In this document: positions 1-13,300 of the stretch, piece by piece | How the letters are laid out: each line of letters begins with the position of its first letter | Numbering within the stretch: position 1 is the first letter of the stretch | NCBI GenBank assembly: GCA_000708835.1 | Contig: DF237089.1 | Span: 113,591 to 177,590, forward strand | Length of the DNA: 64,000 nt | Source: Klebsormidium nitens | Lineage: Eukaryota > Streptophyta > Klebsormidiophyceae > Klebsormidiales > Klebsormidiaceae | Direction: 5' to 3' | Translations under genes and position numbers: made by a program | The notes under the pieces: generated by a model | Database searches by the model: none | What the model saw: only the letters and a program-made list of their open reading frames with translations | What the model was told of the DNA's origin: nothing

Positions 1-220
1 GAATCAACGAGTCGTTTGTATGATTGATATACACCGACTCTGACGCGAAGCCAAATGCCTTCTTGAATACCTTCTAATCTGGTCAAACGCGAGGTATGTT
101 GGGAACAACAAAAATTTGACCATGAACATCGTTAAGCGCTCTAGGCCGTCAATCACGTGAGCGCTGCTCCACTCTTGACGCCTCAATGACCTTTGATCAG
201 GATACTTCTCCTACTTGCAG

Positions 221-1077
221 GTTGGTGGAGGCCGGAGCCTGGAAGAGCGGAAGGCCTCCGAGCTTCCCGGCCCTGGGGAGTACGTCACCGTGTCTGCTGT
301 GGGGCCTCAGGTGGAGTCCTCCCGGCCGTCTAAACCGGCCTTCCCCTTCGGCAGCGCGGGCCGGAACAGCGGAACTGGAAAGACCGCGGCTCCCGGCCCG
401 GGCGCTTATAAGAACGAGAAATCCGGGTTTGGGGCCCAGCTGACGTCGCCCAAGCGGAGCATGCCCGCCGTGTCCTTCACGAGCGCGAGCAGGTTTCCCA
501 GGTGGGTTGACGGCTACCTGTGGCGGTTAAGGATGACTCGAGATTCGTTCTGCTCTGGGTTCAGATTTCCGGGAGACTTGCAGGATATAGAGGAACCAAA
601 AAACGTTTCTGCGGAGAAGCGCCGAATGACTTTACAAAATCTGCACAGTTTCAAAGCCTTGGACTTTATCGGCCCACAGCGAAAGATTGTTTGAAGTGCC
701 CCGCATACGAAAATGTCTGTCATTGAAATCCCTCTTTGATTGAGAGTAAACGAATTTTCATGATGTTGTTAAGGGAAGCCACCTGAAGAATCAGATATTT
801 TGAGGAACAAAGTGAAGACCTCTGGGTCATGCCTGCTTCTGCCAGAGGTCCAAAAAGAGGCTGTCGATCTTCAACCATCCATTTGTTTCTCTGCTCTCAA
901 GCCTTCGTGGTTTGCGTATGAGATTTTCAATTAGTACGAGGATGTCAATCAGGTCAAGCCAGGTTTGCTACATTGGGACGTATCAGCCGGTACGGTAGAC
1001 TGGCGACAAGAAGCTTTGCACTGCCTTGCAGGTCCGCCCTCGAGAAGACGCCTGGTCCCGGCTCCTACTGCAATTGA
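221..1077 (+). CDS. STPG/SHIPPO-repeat (sperm-tail PG-rich) protein, 3' part
   Basis: Two terminal exons, 221-501 and 1032-1077, are joined by a GT-AG intron. The upstream exon begins after a CTACTTGCAG acceptor, so the gene starts outside the window. The frame contains LPGPGEY, APGPGAYK and, after the splice, TPGPGSYCN followed by TGA. The spaced PGPGxY units with intervening basic segments are the hallmark of sperm-tail PG-rich repeat proteins (ODF3/STPG/SHIPPO), many of which are axonemal microtubule inner or associated proteins. The split arginine codon at the junction restores the repeat spacing, which supports the intron. A membrane or catalytic domain is not visible. The gene converges on the channel gene. 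The family call is fairly secure; a flagellar role is inferred from the family. Confidence 0.72.
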
Positions 1078-2062
1078 TCAAGAATACGAAGTAGGACGGA
1101 ACGGAAAAGCAAAGCGTTTTCCCGGGATAGTGGGTGGCAACTGCTGTTGAAAAGCTCTCCGGACTCGAAACGATGCACAATCTGCATGAGTGACCCAACT
1201 TTGACTTGAATACGACGTCGGGTATGCGAAGGCGCCCTTTAGGAAATCGTCAATCAAGTGCATCATCTTCGGAATCACTTCTTTAAGTGGTGTGCATGCA
1301 TTTCCGAGCTGGCAACAAATTTTGCTTTGGTCGTTAACCAAGCCACGGCGGCATTCTATATGAGCCGGACTATTTGGCAAATCGTGCCGCATCTTTCCCT
1401 CCGATCCCTTTCGAGAACGAATGATCTTAAACGTGCAGTCAGCTCGTTAGTCGTGCTGCAGAAAGTAACCTAGTCTTCAAATTAAGTTGACTTGGCATTC
1501 AAGCGTAGGTACTCCGTAAGCATTCGAAAGATAATGTGTGTAGGCCGTAATGTATCCCGTGCGCGCTTATAACGAGGCCACCCCGGTCGAGTTCACGTGT
1601 GCTACTAAATAAGCAGACAGAAAGGTGCTGGTGATGGTTACTATCCCAATTTGGAAAGGTTCTGGCCATGAAAATATAAGCGGACTCATTGCAGGCTTGC
1701 TAAAAGTGCGTGTCGGATGCGAACTCATCGAAACAAAAGTGGTGGAGCAGCGCCCTGACACATGGCGCCCGCTCACGGTAGAGAATAGAGGTGATCATGT
1801 TTCCGTAAAGAACGTGCTCCTAGTCTGCTAATAAGTGCCGCACCTTTATACCTATGTCAGTGTATTCTGTCCTACTCAACTCGTTGTATACATGTTTTTG
1901 GGATCCATCCACTGCAACAGGACGTTGCGCAGGCTCCCAGTCCTGTCATGAAAGCTTCGCTCAATAAACCGCTGTTGTTTTGCTTGAATAGCTCACACAG
2001 CTCACTACTACTTTGACTACTCTTGGGCTTCTTGCTACTTTTGACGTCGTTCAGTGCCGCTT
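1078..2062. other. Convergent 3' intergenic region
   Basis: About 1 kb between the STPG stop codon and the channel stop codon on the opposite strand. No coding exon is recognisable. An AATAAA lies on the + strand near 1963-1968 and could serve the STPG gene as a poly(A) signal, although it is far from the stop. Confidence 0.4.
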
Positions 2063-4370
2063 CTAGCGCGCATGAGATGCGTGGGCATCAAACACGAACC
2101 CCTCCGCCTCTTCAACCGCAACGATTCTGTCGTCGGAAATTTCCGCCTTCTCGTCTTCCGGCTCCTCAAACGACACGCGTCTCTGCCGACCGCTCACCCT
2201 CCGGACATAATTCCCCCCCGGGGGCAAAGAATGATTCAGCCGCTTCCAAACCGAGTCCATCGATTCGGTAGTTTCACCCGGTTTGTTTCGGGGCGATCCT
2301 TCCTCGGGACTCGGATTTACGCCCGGCGGATGCCCAACCGCAAAATGGACAGTCCGCGACCTTCCTAAATCGCCGCTGGTTCGTTCCAGTAATCCGGCCA
2401 CGTCGCTCGTCCCCCGGGCGAGCCCCCGGGCGGGTCTTTCCCCCGGGAGCAGTTCCGCAGAGCTTCGCAAGCTTTTCAGCAGCCCCGACGCCTCGCTCTG
2501 CGCGCGCGCGGGCCCGCCGCGCGCGACCGACGACACGCTGCTCATCAGGAACGCCGACGCGCCCAGCTGTTTCGGGGGGGCACTGAGCGCGGTCTGGATG
2601 CCCCCCGGACGGAGTGAGCGGCCAAAAGCCCCGGCCGAGACGTCATTTTCGGCCCGGAGCATGGGGGAGTTCATCGGGGTGAGGGGCATCAACCCCTGCT
2701 TGCGCAGCCGGATGCGGGTCACAATCCCCCGAGCATGGGCCTGGGGAAAACAAGGTTAGGGGTAAGTTTACGTGAAACGAAGCTCCGAATTTCGAAACCG
2801 CAGCGGAATAAGCGGGTTTGTGGTTGTTCTAGTCTGCAAATTTTGGGTCTTGAAAGCTCGCAGGTGAGCTCGTTTTCAATCAATGGGCCCTTTTCTCTTT
2901 GATGTCGGTGCATACACGTGTTGTCGACAACGGGAGGGGTTGAGAAAGGCCGAATTATTCCTAGGCTCTCCTATTTGAACCCATCAGCCTTCATTTCGTG
3001 ATTAAAACAAACTTAAACGGGCAATTTGTGAGATTCCGAGTGGGTCGGACGCAACTCATGAAGACTTCACGATGATGTAAGTGCCGACTGACGTCAGCCC
3101 TCAAACATCGTCTCAAGTCCGGCCCTCACCTATAGGTCTCGATTTCATGTTGACTAGGCGTACGTTGACTAAATGAAAGCCCCCTATGGACGGGTAGGGC
3201 CTGGGGGTTAGGGTGGGTACGGGTGCGGAGCGGGTGTCATTTATCGGTTTAGGTTTTTAGGTTTGTTCGTTCCCCGAGCACTATCCTTAGTCAACATGCG
3301 CTTGGTCAACATGAAATCGAGAAGTATCCCTCACCTGGATGGTCATGGCCGCAATGGCCTTGGAGACGGACATGGTCTTCATGATCTTGGCCGGGTCATG
3401 GTTCTTCTTCTTCTCCAGCGCCTGCAGCCTTTTGGGCAGCGCGTTGAAGAACTTGCGCCGTGGGGACTGCAGCTTGTTGTGCAACAGACGGCGCAGACGC
3501 TTCTCCGCTTGGTACTGCACAGGGGAAGCACATACGCATGTTTTGAAGGCTCTTACAACCAATCCCATCCACTTGCAAGCAGGCGTATCGACTTCGCTTG
3601 ATCAGAGGAAAATCCTTCAGTCTAACGAGACATCGGAATTTATCAAAGCGGGAACCGTAAAAGGCCGCTGCACCTCTGTGAATCTTAAGGAATCTGATGG
3701 ACATTCGAGAGCGTGTGGAAAGTAGATAAAGAGAAAACAGCGCTTCGTCCAAGAGATGACTCGCTTTGAGTCGGCTCAACTTAACGACTTGAACGCCTTC
3801 TATGAAACCGAAGCACTTTCTAATATCTCTCACCCGGTATCTAAGTAGGTGGTTATCGACTTTCGCACTGGTGGAGAACGAAAAAGGGGTGCACTCACGT
3901 TCTTACAGAAATTAAAAACTGCCAGAAAGATGTTCGTGGAATCAGAAGCCAAGCAACGGTGCAGTGACTGGTCCGCAAGAAATAGTTGGCAACACCAAGG
4001 GCGCCACATCTGCGCTGTGATCTGTTCCCCGCCCGCTCACCTCGCACCACTGCGTGTTGAAAATGCTGGCCCCCAGCCTCTTGCTGTTCGCCGCCACAAA
4101 CGCGATCGTCACCAGCGAATGCAGCACCAGATCGTACGGCACCCCGCGGCTGAAGATGGGAATGTTCATTTTGCTCGCGAGCGGCAGGACCGCGCTCGGG
4201 CTCGGGCGCAGCGCGTTCTCGTCCGCGCGTTTCACCCCGAGGGGTTCCCCCAGGTCCGTCAGCAGCAGGTACAACTGCTCGGGGGTGATCCAACCGGTCG
4301 CGGTCGGGTCGTGCCGCGTCCACACCGCGTCGAACTTGCGGAGGACCACAGTGTTCACCACCCGGGAGTC
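2063..4370 (-). other. Channel C-terminus: EF-hand-like segment, IQ motif, Ser/Pro tail
   Basis: Exons 16-18. Exon 16 encodes VLRKFDAVWTRHDPTATGW, then a segment ending PLASKMNIPIFSRGVPYDL, matching the post-S6 EF-hand and pre-IQ region of Cav channels. Exon 17 is strongly basic. A textbook IQ motif (IQAHARGIVTRIRLRK, about residues 2681-2696) is created by splicing exon 17 (MTIQ) to exon 18 (AHARG), so calmodulin binding is likely. The remaining ~200 residues are low complexity and end SHAR-stop. Confidence 0.8.
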
Positions 4371-7300
4371 CTGCGGGCGTCGGCCGAAACAAAGCTGGAT
4401 CCCAAAAAGTGCCGATCTCGCAACAGCGCGGCGAAACGGTTAAAAGTGGATTATCTGGTTCATCTGGTTCACCTGTGTTTTCCTGAAACGTTCTCTCTCG
4501 TGCAAAAACGGCTAGTATTAGACAGCAAGATGATCACCAAAGATTGTGCGATTGGTCTGAACACTCTTCGCTCAGATGTGGATATTTCTTATACGACAGA
4601 TATTTCCGGAAAAGGTTTTGCCAGGGACATGTAGCACAAGGCACGAACCTTGACCGCCAATCTGGCGCCAGACAACGACGATGCACGTCGAATAGACAGC
4701 GGGTTTGAACAGAGTGAGGGAAACAAGGAAACGGGTCGCGATCCGCGCGCGCGCACCTCGTCCTCGACCTCGCTGAAGGCCTCGATGATGATGGCGATCA
4801 CTAGGTTGAGCAGCACGAACTGGCCCAGCACCACGAACGTCACGAAGAACGGCACGGCCAGCCACGTGACGACCATGCAGTCGTGCATGATGAAGTTCCA
4901 GTTCTCGCCCGTCAGCATCTTGAACATCACCAGCAGGCTGTACGGGAACGTCGTGAAGTTGATGAGTGACGTCATGGACTCCAGCGGCCCGTCGGGCGGC
5001 ACGTGGCCGAAGAGCGCAACGCCGAAGATGGCGAAGATGTACAGCTGGAGCAGGAGCAGGCTGCCGACGGAGTACAGGTTGGGCAGCGCGGACACCAGCG
5101 ACTTGAGCAGCTTGTTCAACCCGTGGTGCGTCCTGCGCAGGGGGAATACAAGACGCTTTTCAGGACTGGGTTGTCAGAATTGAGCTTTCAAGGTCGAGTT
5201 TCAGGATCGATTTTCAGGACTAGGTTTGCAGATGGCTATTCAGGATTGAGTTCCAGGCTTGGGTTCTCAGGATTGCGTTTCCAGGGGTGGGTTTTCAAAA
5301 GCTTGAGCAGGTGGTCGGACTCTGTGGCCTTTTCTTGAGGTTCTTAGGTCTCTTGAGGTTCTTAGGTCGCTTTCTGGCCTGGGGAAGCGGCGAAGGAGTG
5401 AAAGAGGGCAGAGAGCAAAGAATCACTTGCAGAGGAAGCTCGGGTCTGAGTCCAATTGTTGTTGTGATTATACGGTCAGCTTTGAAGCCACCAAGTGTGT
5501 GTCATTCATATCTCTAATTTGATCCGTTTGCGTTAAAAGGAACACCTGCAAACAGTCTGCTTTTGCTTTGATCGGTCAAGGCGTCAAGCCTTTCGGGGTC
5601 GAGCCACTCGGCAATCCTTCAAGATGCTACTGATAAAAGGTTTCCAGCAATTCAAATGACAGCGGCGGCAGTAGTAAATGCGGGAACATCAATAGGCAGA
5701 ATTCCAGAGGGTTCACAGCGCCCGTGCCGGTTTGAAATTTTGCACAAATTGAATCGTCTCGCGGCGGCTTGCCTGGCCAGCTTGAGCATTCTGAGCACCC
5801 GGAAGCACCGCACGAGCGGCGCGCCCGGCCGCGCGCCCATGGCCTCCCCGGTGAAGGTCATGACTAGAATCACCAGGTCAAATAAGTTCCACCGGTGCTG
5901 GAAAAACTGGCGGACGCCCAACCCGAGCAGTTTCGCGGCGACCTCCGCCGAGAACACCCCCGCGAAGATCCAGCCGGAGTACCGCGCGAGCGCGCGCGTG
6001 CGCGCGCCGGGGGGCACCTCTTGCGTGCACAGGATGACCAGGTTCAGCGCAATCGCGGCCGCGAACGCGCGGTCGAAGTACGGGTGCTGGACCAGGTTGA
6101 AGAAGGACGCGCGCAGCGCGCGCGCGGGGGAGCGCTTCGCGGGCGGGCGCAGCGCGGCGTGCGAGCGCATTTTCTCGATGGCCTTTTGGGTCTCGACCCA
6201 CTCTTGCTGCATGGGGGTGAGGCCCTCGATCTCTTTGTCCTTCTTAATGTTGCCGAAGCTCTCGATGACGATACCTGCGTAGGAAGGGGCTCCAGAGATC
6301 AGGAAGCTGGGCTGACGGTGGCAAGCTGCAAAGATGGTAACGGGAAGACAGATACTCCTGCGTTGTGAGCGCTTGCCTGTACCACCAGACCCATGATTGG
6401 CAAAGCGGAAACATTTCTTGGGCGGGGAAAGATCCAAAAAAACGTCACCACAGCCACATAACAGCTGTGCTTGACATAAGCGTAATAAAAGCAAACGATT
6501 CGGGGTCGTAGTTGACTCTGAAGCAACCATTCTAAGTTCCGTTCTGCATACGAAGCGTTGTAAAGATATCCGATTGGGCTGCGTCCGCTCACCTACGAAG
6601 AGGTTGATGAGGAAGAGCGAGCCGATGGCGATGAATGCGATAAAGAAGAGCGACGCGTAGGGCCGGTAGTTGAGGATCGGCGCGTGGTCGATGGCCACGC
6701 TGTCCATTCCCGGGTACATCAGGTAGTTGGCATTCTCCGTCGTGCTCAGCTCGAAAAGAGTCAAAGCAGAAGCGCCCAGGTTGTCAAACGTGTAGGGCAC
6801 CGAATTGACCCACCTGGATCCGAGCAACGGGGAAATCAACGTTCAACCAATTTCGACTTGTCAGCTTTAGAGCTTTGTGAGTCTGTTTGCACGGATCTGG
6901 AGGGAAGTCGGATCAGCTTCTCGAAAGGAACAGGGATTGGATCTCGATCACTCGGAACAAACATCTGATGAGGACAATGAGACGGTTTTCAAAAGCCTTT
7001 AGTCATCATAAGGCAGGAGTTGGTAAGAAGAACAAGGTATCAATGGCTTACACGCTAAGATCAACACGGTGGCAACGCTTACACGCCCAAGCATATAGGA
7101 AACTGACAATCAAGATGACCGGCATGAAAACAGTCGGGATCTTCAGATGTTCTTTGAAAAGCTGAGAGCGACCCTGTCGAGATCACGACGCGAGATTGAA
7201 TGATTGAGAGGCACTCAAAATCTGGTGTGACGTCAGCGGGCTTACTCGCGCGTTTTATTGTACGCGTCCACGCCCGCGCAGTCCGCGCGCAGTTGGACGT

Positions 7301-10300
7301 CCGGGTCGGTGCACATGGAAAAGGCGCCGCCGAAGATCTGGACCCCCAGCGTGGCGAACACCAAAAAGATGACGGCGCCAATCATTACCACGCTCGTGCT
7401 CGCGCGGAACGCGCCCAGCAGGGCCGCGGCCACCATCTGCAGCCACGTGGAGAACCTTATCAGCCGAGGGGCGGCTTAACTGATCACCATAGCACTGCGA
7501 GACTGGAAACGCGAGGAGCTGAAGCCGTCGTTGAGGTAATTAGAAGCGGCTTGATACTAAGGAGAGGTTGCGGACCGCGAGAAAGACAGGAGAAGCTCCA
7601 CAGGATTCATTCACCAGTACAGGCCTCATTGGAGCTGCCTCAATCTTTCTTGATCTTAACTGATATCTGAAGCTTCATTACTGTGCTTGCAAAACCTCCG
7701 ACTTGCCAGGAGACAATGCTTGCAAACTATCCTTGCGTTTCATATTGCAAGGATATGTCTTTCGAGGACCCATGAGGGCCCCTCAGAGCTGAGGATTCCA
7801 GGTCCTCTTCAACAATTGAAACTTGCCCGGTGACCTCTTCTTCGGCGACCACTCACCCTGAGCCCCGGGGCGGTCTGCGCCAGCCTCAGCGCCCGGAAGA
7901 CTCGGAAGACGTGCAGCAGCGGCCACCGGTTCTTCGCCGCGACGCTGATGAGAGTGGTCAACGTACAAAGCGCGTCCAGAACGTTCCAGGGATCCCTCAG
8001 ATACGCACCCGGCTCAAAGAGGACGCCCAACTGCAATTTCAGCGAGGGCTTCAGAGCGGAGGATGGAGCGATTGGTAAACTCAAGCCTGGAGTGCAAATG
8101 GTCACCCTAGGAAAGGCCTTAAGAGGAGGGCAAAATTGAATCCCTAGTAAGACCGAGATGGACCTCTGAGTAGCAGCCAAACTAGGTATCTACCACCGAT
8201 TGTAGCGTGATCTACCGTGAAGCTAGCAGCAGACATAAGAGGACCGGAAGCAAAGCAAAACTTGGAGAAGCCGTCTGCACTGCAGGCTTCCGAGTGAAAG
8301 CTTTTTCGAAGACTAGATGAATGCTCCCTTTTCCTATCATATCCGCTTTCAAAGACCTAACCTTATACCTCAGCGCAGCGCCTCAGCCGTTCCTCGATTG
8401 AAAATCAATGCTGTGAGTTGCAGATCGATCTGAAGGATCCGGGGCCTCTATTTTGATGAAGCATTTGGCAGCTTGCCCCTAAAACTACCAAGAACGACCC
8501 GCCTCACCGCCGTCATCTTGAGCAGCACCTCGGTCGTGAAAAGCGCCGCAAACACAGCGTCCATCAGAACGATCGCCCTCCACTCGCGGCCGCCCTCGCG
8601 CATGGTCGGCCGGTCAGCCATCAGGATGAAAGTGCTCACAACCACGACAGCTGGCACCAGCCTCGTGAACCGCTTATCTACAATGAGCTGGTGAATCTTT
8701 ATCCGGAGGGGGTGCTGGTCCTTGAGTAGGAAGAAGGCTTTGCTCGACCCCCTGCGGAGAGGGCCCTTCTCCCTGCCACGTGTCGCCTTTCTGGCCAGGA
8801 TCGTGATGGGGTCCGAGCGCAGGTGTAAAGAAGGGATGTGGGCGAACGACAGGTGGCGCGCGAGCGACGGTTTCTTCAGCGGCCGCTGATCGATCAGACG
8901 GATCAGACTCTTCCACTGCACTTTCGGTTTCATGAGAGCGGTGATGCTCAGCCTCCGAGTCAGCCTCCGCTTCTCCGTCGCCTTTGTGTGGCCTCCCTTC
9001 GCCGGGCGGAGCATGATGTGCGGCGAAGACGCGCTCCGCTGCAGCGCGCGCGCGCCCTTCCCGTCGGCTGACGTCACCTTCGCTCCCGGCATGTGCAGTC
9101 GGGGCAGGTTGGGAACCGGCAATATTTCCATTTTTGACACTTCGCCTGACGGGGGCGGTGACACCACCTTCTGAAAGGAAACAGTGTTAAGTCCCGCTAC
9201 GAACCGAGCCGTCCGCTGCTTCCGTCCCCGAAGGCCCCTCGGAACGGCGGAACTGGGGGGATCCTCGGGAAGATCTCCCGAGCCCGATGATGACGCGGGC
9301 TCGTCTGATTGCGGCGTCACCCGAGAGGAGTTGGGGAAACTTTCGGCGTCCAGGTCAAGGGCGCTGTCAGACTGCCCCGTCAAAAGAGACGACGCAGCAC
9401 GGGGGGAGAGCGAGTCGACCCCGTTTTGCCCCTCGGTTGAAAACCCGGGCCCCCCCTTTCGCCCCTTCAAGCGGCTCCCCGCTCGCCACGTGGCGCTGAG
9501 GTCCATGGGCTTCGCCAGGTCGATGCCCAGCTTGGCGCACGCGGCGAGCGCGGCCGCCGATGACGACGTCATGCCTTCCTGCGATGACGTCATCCTTGAC
9601 TTGCGCCGCTCGTGGCCGGCCGCGAGCTGCGGCAAAGCGTTCGCGAGCGCGCTCTTGTCTTCCGGCCGGAACCGCGTGTGATTTCCTTTCCGCTCGCTTT
9701 TACCTTCTTTTATGATTCTAGCCAAGTCCCCCGGGTCAAACCGGGCGCTGGCTTGGGGGCTGATGGGAGGGGTGGCGGCCAGAGAATTCAGTCCGGTGTT
9801 TAGGGGGGTGCTTCCGGCGGAATCGAACACTTCAGGGTCGATGGGGAGGCCACGGAGCGAAGCCGACAACGGGAACGCTAGCTGCATCTCATTCTTGACT
9901 TTTGATTTCGCGTCTTTAGCCGCTGCTGACGTCGGACTTGGGGGCTCGGGTGGCGAAAGAAGGTCACGAGCCGCGTCAGCCGCGGCCGGCTTGTGCGCGC
10001 TCTGGTCGCGGATGCGCCGCAGAAACGCGCGCGGAGACAACATGGTCGCGAGGGTTTTGGGGGAGATCGGCTCGCTCACGTCGGCGCTCTTGCCGCGGAG
10101 GAGGTTGTTAGTGGAGCGCATCTTGTGCGCGCGCGCGCGAAAGCGCGCCATCTTCTGCTTGAGGGCCATGCCTGCGGGGTGACATTAGGGTAGTCGGATG
10201 AGAAACGATAAGGTAGCTTTGAGAAAAGGTCAAGGAGTTGCTTGCGACTCAACTATGTTGACGTTGACTTCTCCCTTTAAGTGAGTGAGCTATGAGCCTC

Positions 10301-13300
10301 TTGTACAAACTGAGACCATACGCTTTTCGTTACATTACAGAACGTGAAGGCGACGACTAAGAAGGCACGGGTTATGTGAGCTGCTTTTGTGCTTATACAA
10401 GACGAGTTTTGTGGTCAGCTTTTTAGGAGTCCTGTCTACGGCACTCATCGCGTGACCTTTCCTGTTTCCTGCAGCCAATAACCAGGAGCTTTACCAAACA
10501 GTAGGGTTATGAGTATCTGACGGTGCGACTACGGATCGCTCTGAAAACTCCCCTGTAAAAAGCCATACTTTCGGGTAGATTGTCCCCAATTCCCTCATCA
10601 TCAACCATCTGAGACAGGTTCCTGCGATGCGACATGACGTCATCCTTCAATTTAAAGCCAGCCCATGTTGAAATATTGTGCGGGCGCGCTTACCCGCGGA
10701 GAGAAACTTCTTCCGAAGCTCTCCGCTGAGGAGCTGCTCCCGCTGGGTGTTCTCCTCGAACGACTCGATAAGAATGGCCAGCAGCAGGTTCAGCAGGATC
10801 GTTCCGCCGGCCACGTGTACGAAGATGACGTAGGGCGCCGCCCACCAGCCGATGCCGCGGACCGCGGACGCAAGCACGTCGTTCCAGTTGTAGTTTGCAA
10901 TCACCTGACACGTCGAGCTTTCTAAGCTTTGAGTGCGTGGCCAGTTGTTTTAGCAGACGCTATCTTGAATCACAATGGTTTTGACTTTGTCATGGATCAG
11001 TCACGGAGCCCTGCTTTCTGACGAAAGGCCCGAACATGGTCTTTACGTGACACCCAAACCCACGGTATTGCAAATGGCAGTAGTTTTCAGATCCGAGCAT
11101 AATGAAGCAAACATGTCGTCTGCTCGGCAGACTCGTATATGTTGATGAGCATAAGACAACTCGTTAGACTGTTTCTCATGGGAAAGAAGGGCAGATTTCT
11201 CTGCTTATTTGCTAACCGAAGAAAGTAAATGGTACACAAATGTAATCCGACAGCTTGTTGGCAAATCGCGGTCATCACCTGGAAGGTGGTAAGGCATGCC
11301 CAGAAGAAGTTGTCGTAATTGGAGCGCGGCTCGCCGTCCGGGAAGCTGAGCTTGCCCGCCAGGATCTGCATCCCCAGCAGCGCGCTAACTAGGATGAAGA
11401 GCAGCAGCAGGAACGCGAACGGGCGCACCGCGCGCAGCGCGCTGAAGACGGACGACAGGAAGATGGCCAGCGACGGCCACTGGCCCGCCAGCTGGAAGAC
11501 CCGCAAAACGCGGAACGTGCGCATGGACGCCACGTTGTGGATGACGCGGCCGCTCGTGCCGAAGTCGACGAGCGCCATGACGAACATCGCGCCGTCGAAG
11601 GCGGTGAACGGGTCGCGGCAGAAGGGCACCGGGCCGTGCGCGAGCGCGCGCAGGCTGGTCTCCAGCAGGAACACGATCGTGCACGCCTGCGGGGGAGAGC
11701 TTTCTCTTTTGGTTTGTCATATTGAAAAGAACGGCGTTTCTAAGACAGAAGTCGTGAGCTTCCAGTTCCGGCGTTTTACCCGCTCTGCTCAGAGCAGGTG
11801 ATTAGAGAGTGCGGTTGTCTAAAGATCATCTCTTCCGAAAGCTGGTCCGAGCGGCAGAGCCTGAGTTCGCCAAGTCCGGAGACAGAAGAACGCAAAAGGA
11901 GCAGCTGAAAGGCCCAATGGCCTGCTCGGGTGAAAGACTGAATGAGCAAAATTCAGCGGATTTGAGGGAATGTAAATTCGTTGCGATCAAAGCAGGACGT
12001 TGAGCACTCACGAGGTCAACTCCGTTGATCGCGCTTCGCAGCTTGCGCGGCGCGCCCTCGTAGCGCAGCGCGAGCACCAGCAGATTGAAAACCACCACCA
12101 GAATGAAGCCGATGTCGACTCGCGGCCGCGCTAACGTCACCCGCAAATCCCTCCGCATTCTCCGCCACTTTCTCCGCACCAAGAACAGCCGGTGCCGGAT
12201 CCGATGCTTCCACGACACTCGCTCCTCGATTGTTTCGGTCTCCTCTAGTTCGTCCGTTTGCCGGAAGTGGGAGGAGTAGGAGGGGGTCCCGGGAGCAAGT
12301 TGGTCGTGCGCGTTTGCAATCGACTTCGACGACAAGGACTTTTGGCTAGACTTTCGAAAGCGCTGTCGAAAGCTGTCGAAGGCCTGCTTGGGCGAGCGCA
12401 GCGCGTTCCACAAGGGACTCCTCGGGGGATGCCGGGGCGTGCTGTTGAGGGCCTGCGAGAGACCGGGGCAAAGCACTGAACACTTTGAAGATTTCTGCGC
12501 CTTTCAAATCTTCTGCATGCCCGTCGATTGACCAAGTTTTGGACACCGGTCCAATCAACATGATCAAAATATGTGTGGACTTCTTTTCGATCAGATTCAA
12601 AAGCGTACCACCAGAATAGACAGAGGATTTATAGCTTATTCATAATAGCAACTCACAATCAAGACCCTGGAGCAGAAGATGATTGAAGTGTAGAATTTCT
12701 GGGTGGCTACCGTTTGCTCACCCGTGTTTCGATGCGCATCCGCCTCATGTTTTCCGCCTTGACGTGTTCCTCTTGCTTCCGCTTCTTGAAGTTGTCGTAC
12801 ACAACGGCAAGGGCCAAGTTCATGATAGCGAAAGCACCTGGGATGCAGGCGTGGCAAAAGATTCGGAAAAGCTCTTATGAAAGGCTTGGAGTGCATTCAT
12901 TGGCGCACTCCTGCCCTTCACCTTGCGATAGTGCTCTGTACTCAGAAGCCATTGCTGTATTGGCTTCTTTGATGCAGGAAGTAAAAACAATCGGCGGCCA
13001 ACTTCTGGCTTGAGATGAGCATGTTTCGGTGGTCAAGGAGCGACTCTGGAAGCAGAGGGTCTAAGGGATGAATTCATTTGGAAGCTCTTGGTTCCCTTGA
13101 TTGAAAGGGTCAAGCACATTTTGAATCTTATGAAAAGAATACACGATATCATGGGACAACTCAGAAGTCAAAGAAGCGCCCCGTTTATCCAGAGATTTAC
13201 TCAAAGGAATGTTGATGTCGTTCAAGAAGCGTATTGCAATCGGAATGGTCTGTGCCATGTGCCTCAGGAATGCCTGCAAAGCAATCTAACGTCAAGATTA

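Larger units (their letters stand above)
4757..6250 (-). other. Channel domain IV (S1-S6)
   Basis: Exon 14 carries S1-S4. S4 reads LVRCFRVLRMLKLAR, with five positive charges, the last arginine being split by the intron. Exon 15 supplies the S4-S5 linker (THHGLNKLLKSLVSALPNLY), S5, a pore loop ending FKMLTGENWNFIM with filter glutamate near residue 2463, and S6 (VLLNLVIAIIIEAFSEVEDE). The S4 to S4-S5 junction works only if intron 14 starts with GC (CCAG|GCAAGC), which gives a split AGG codon in the right phase. Confidence 0.83.
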
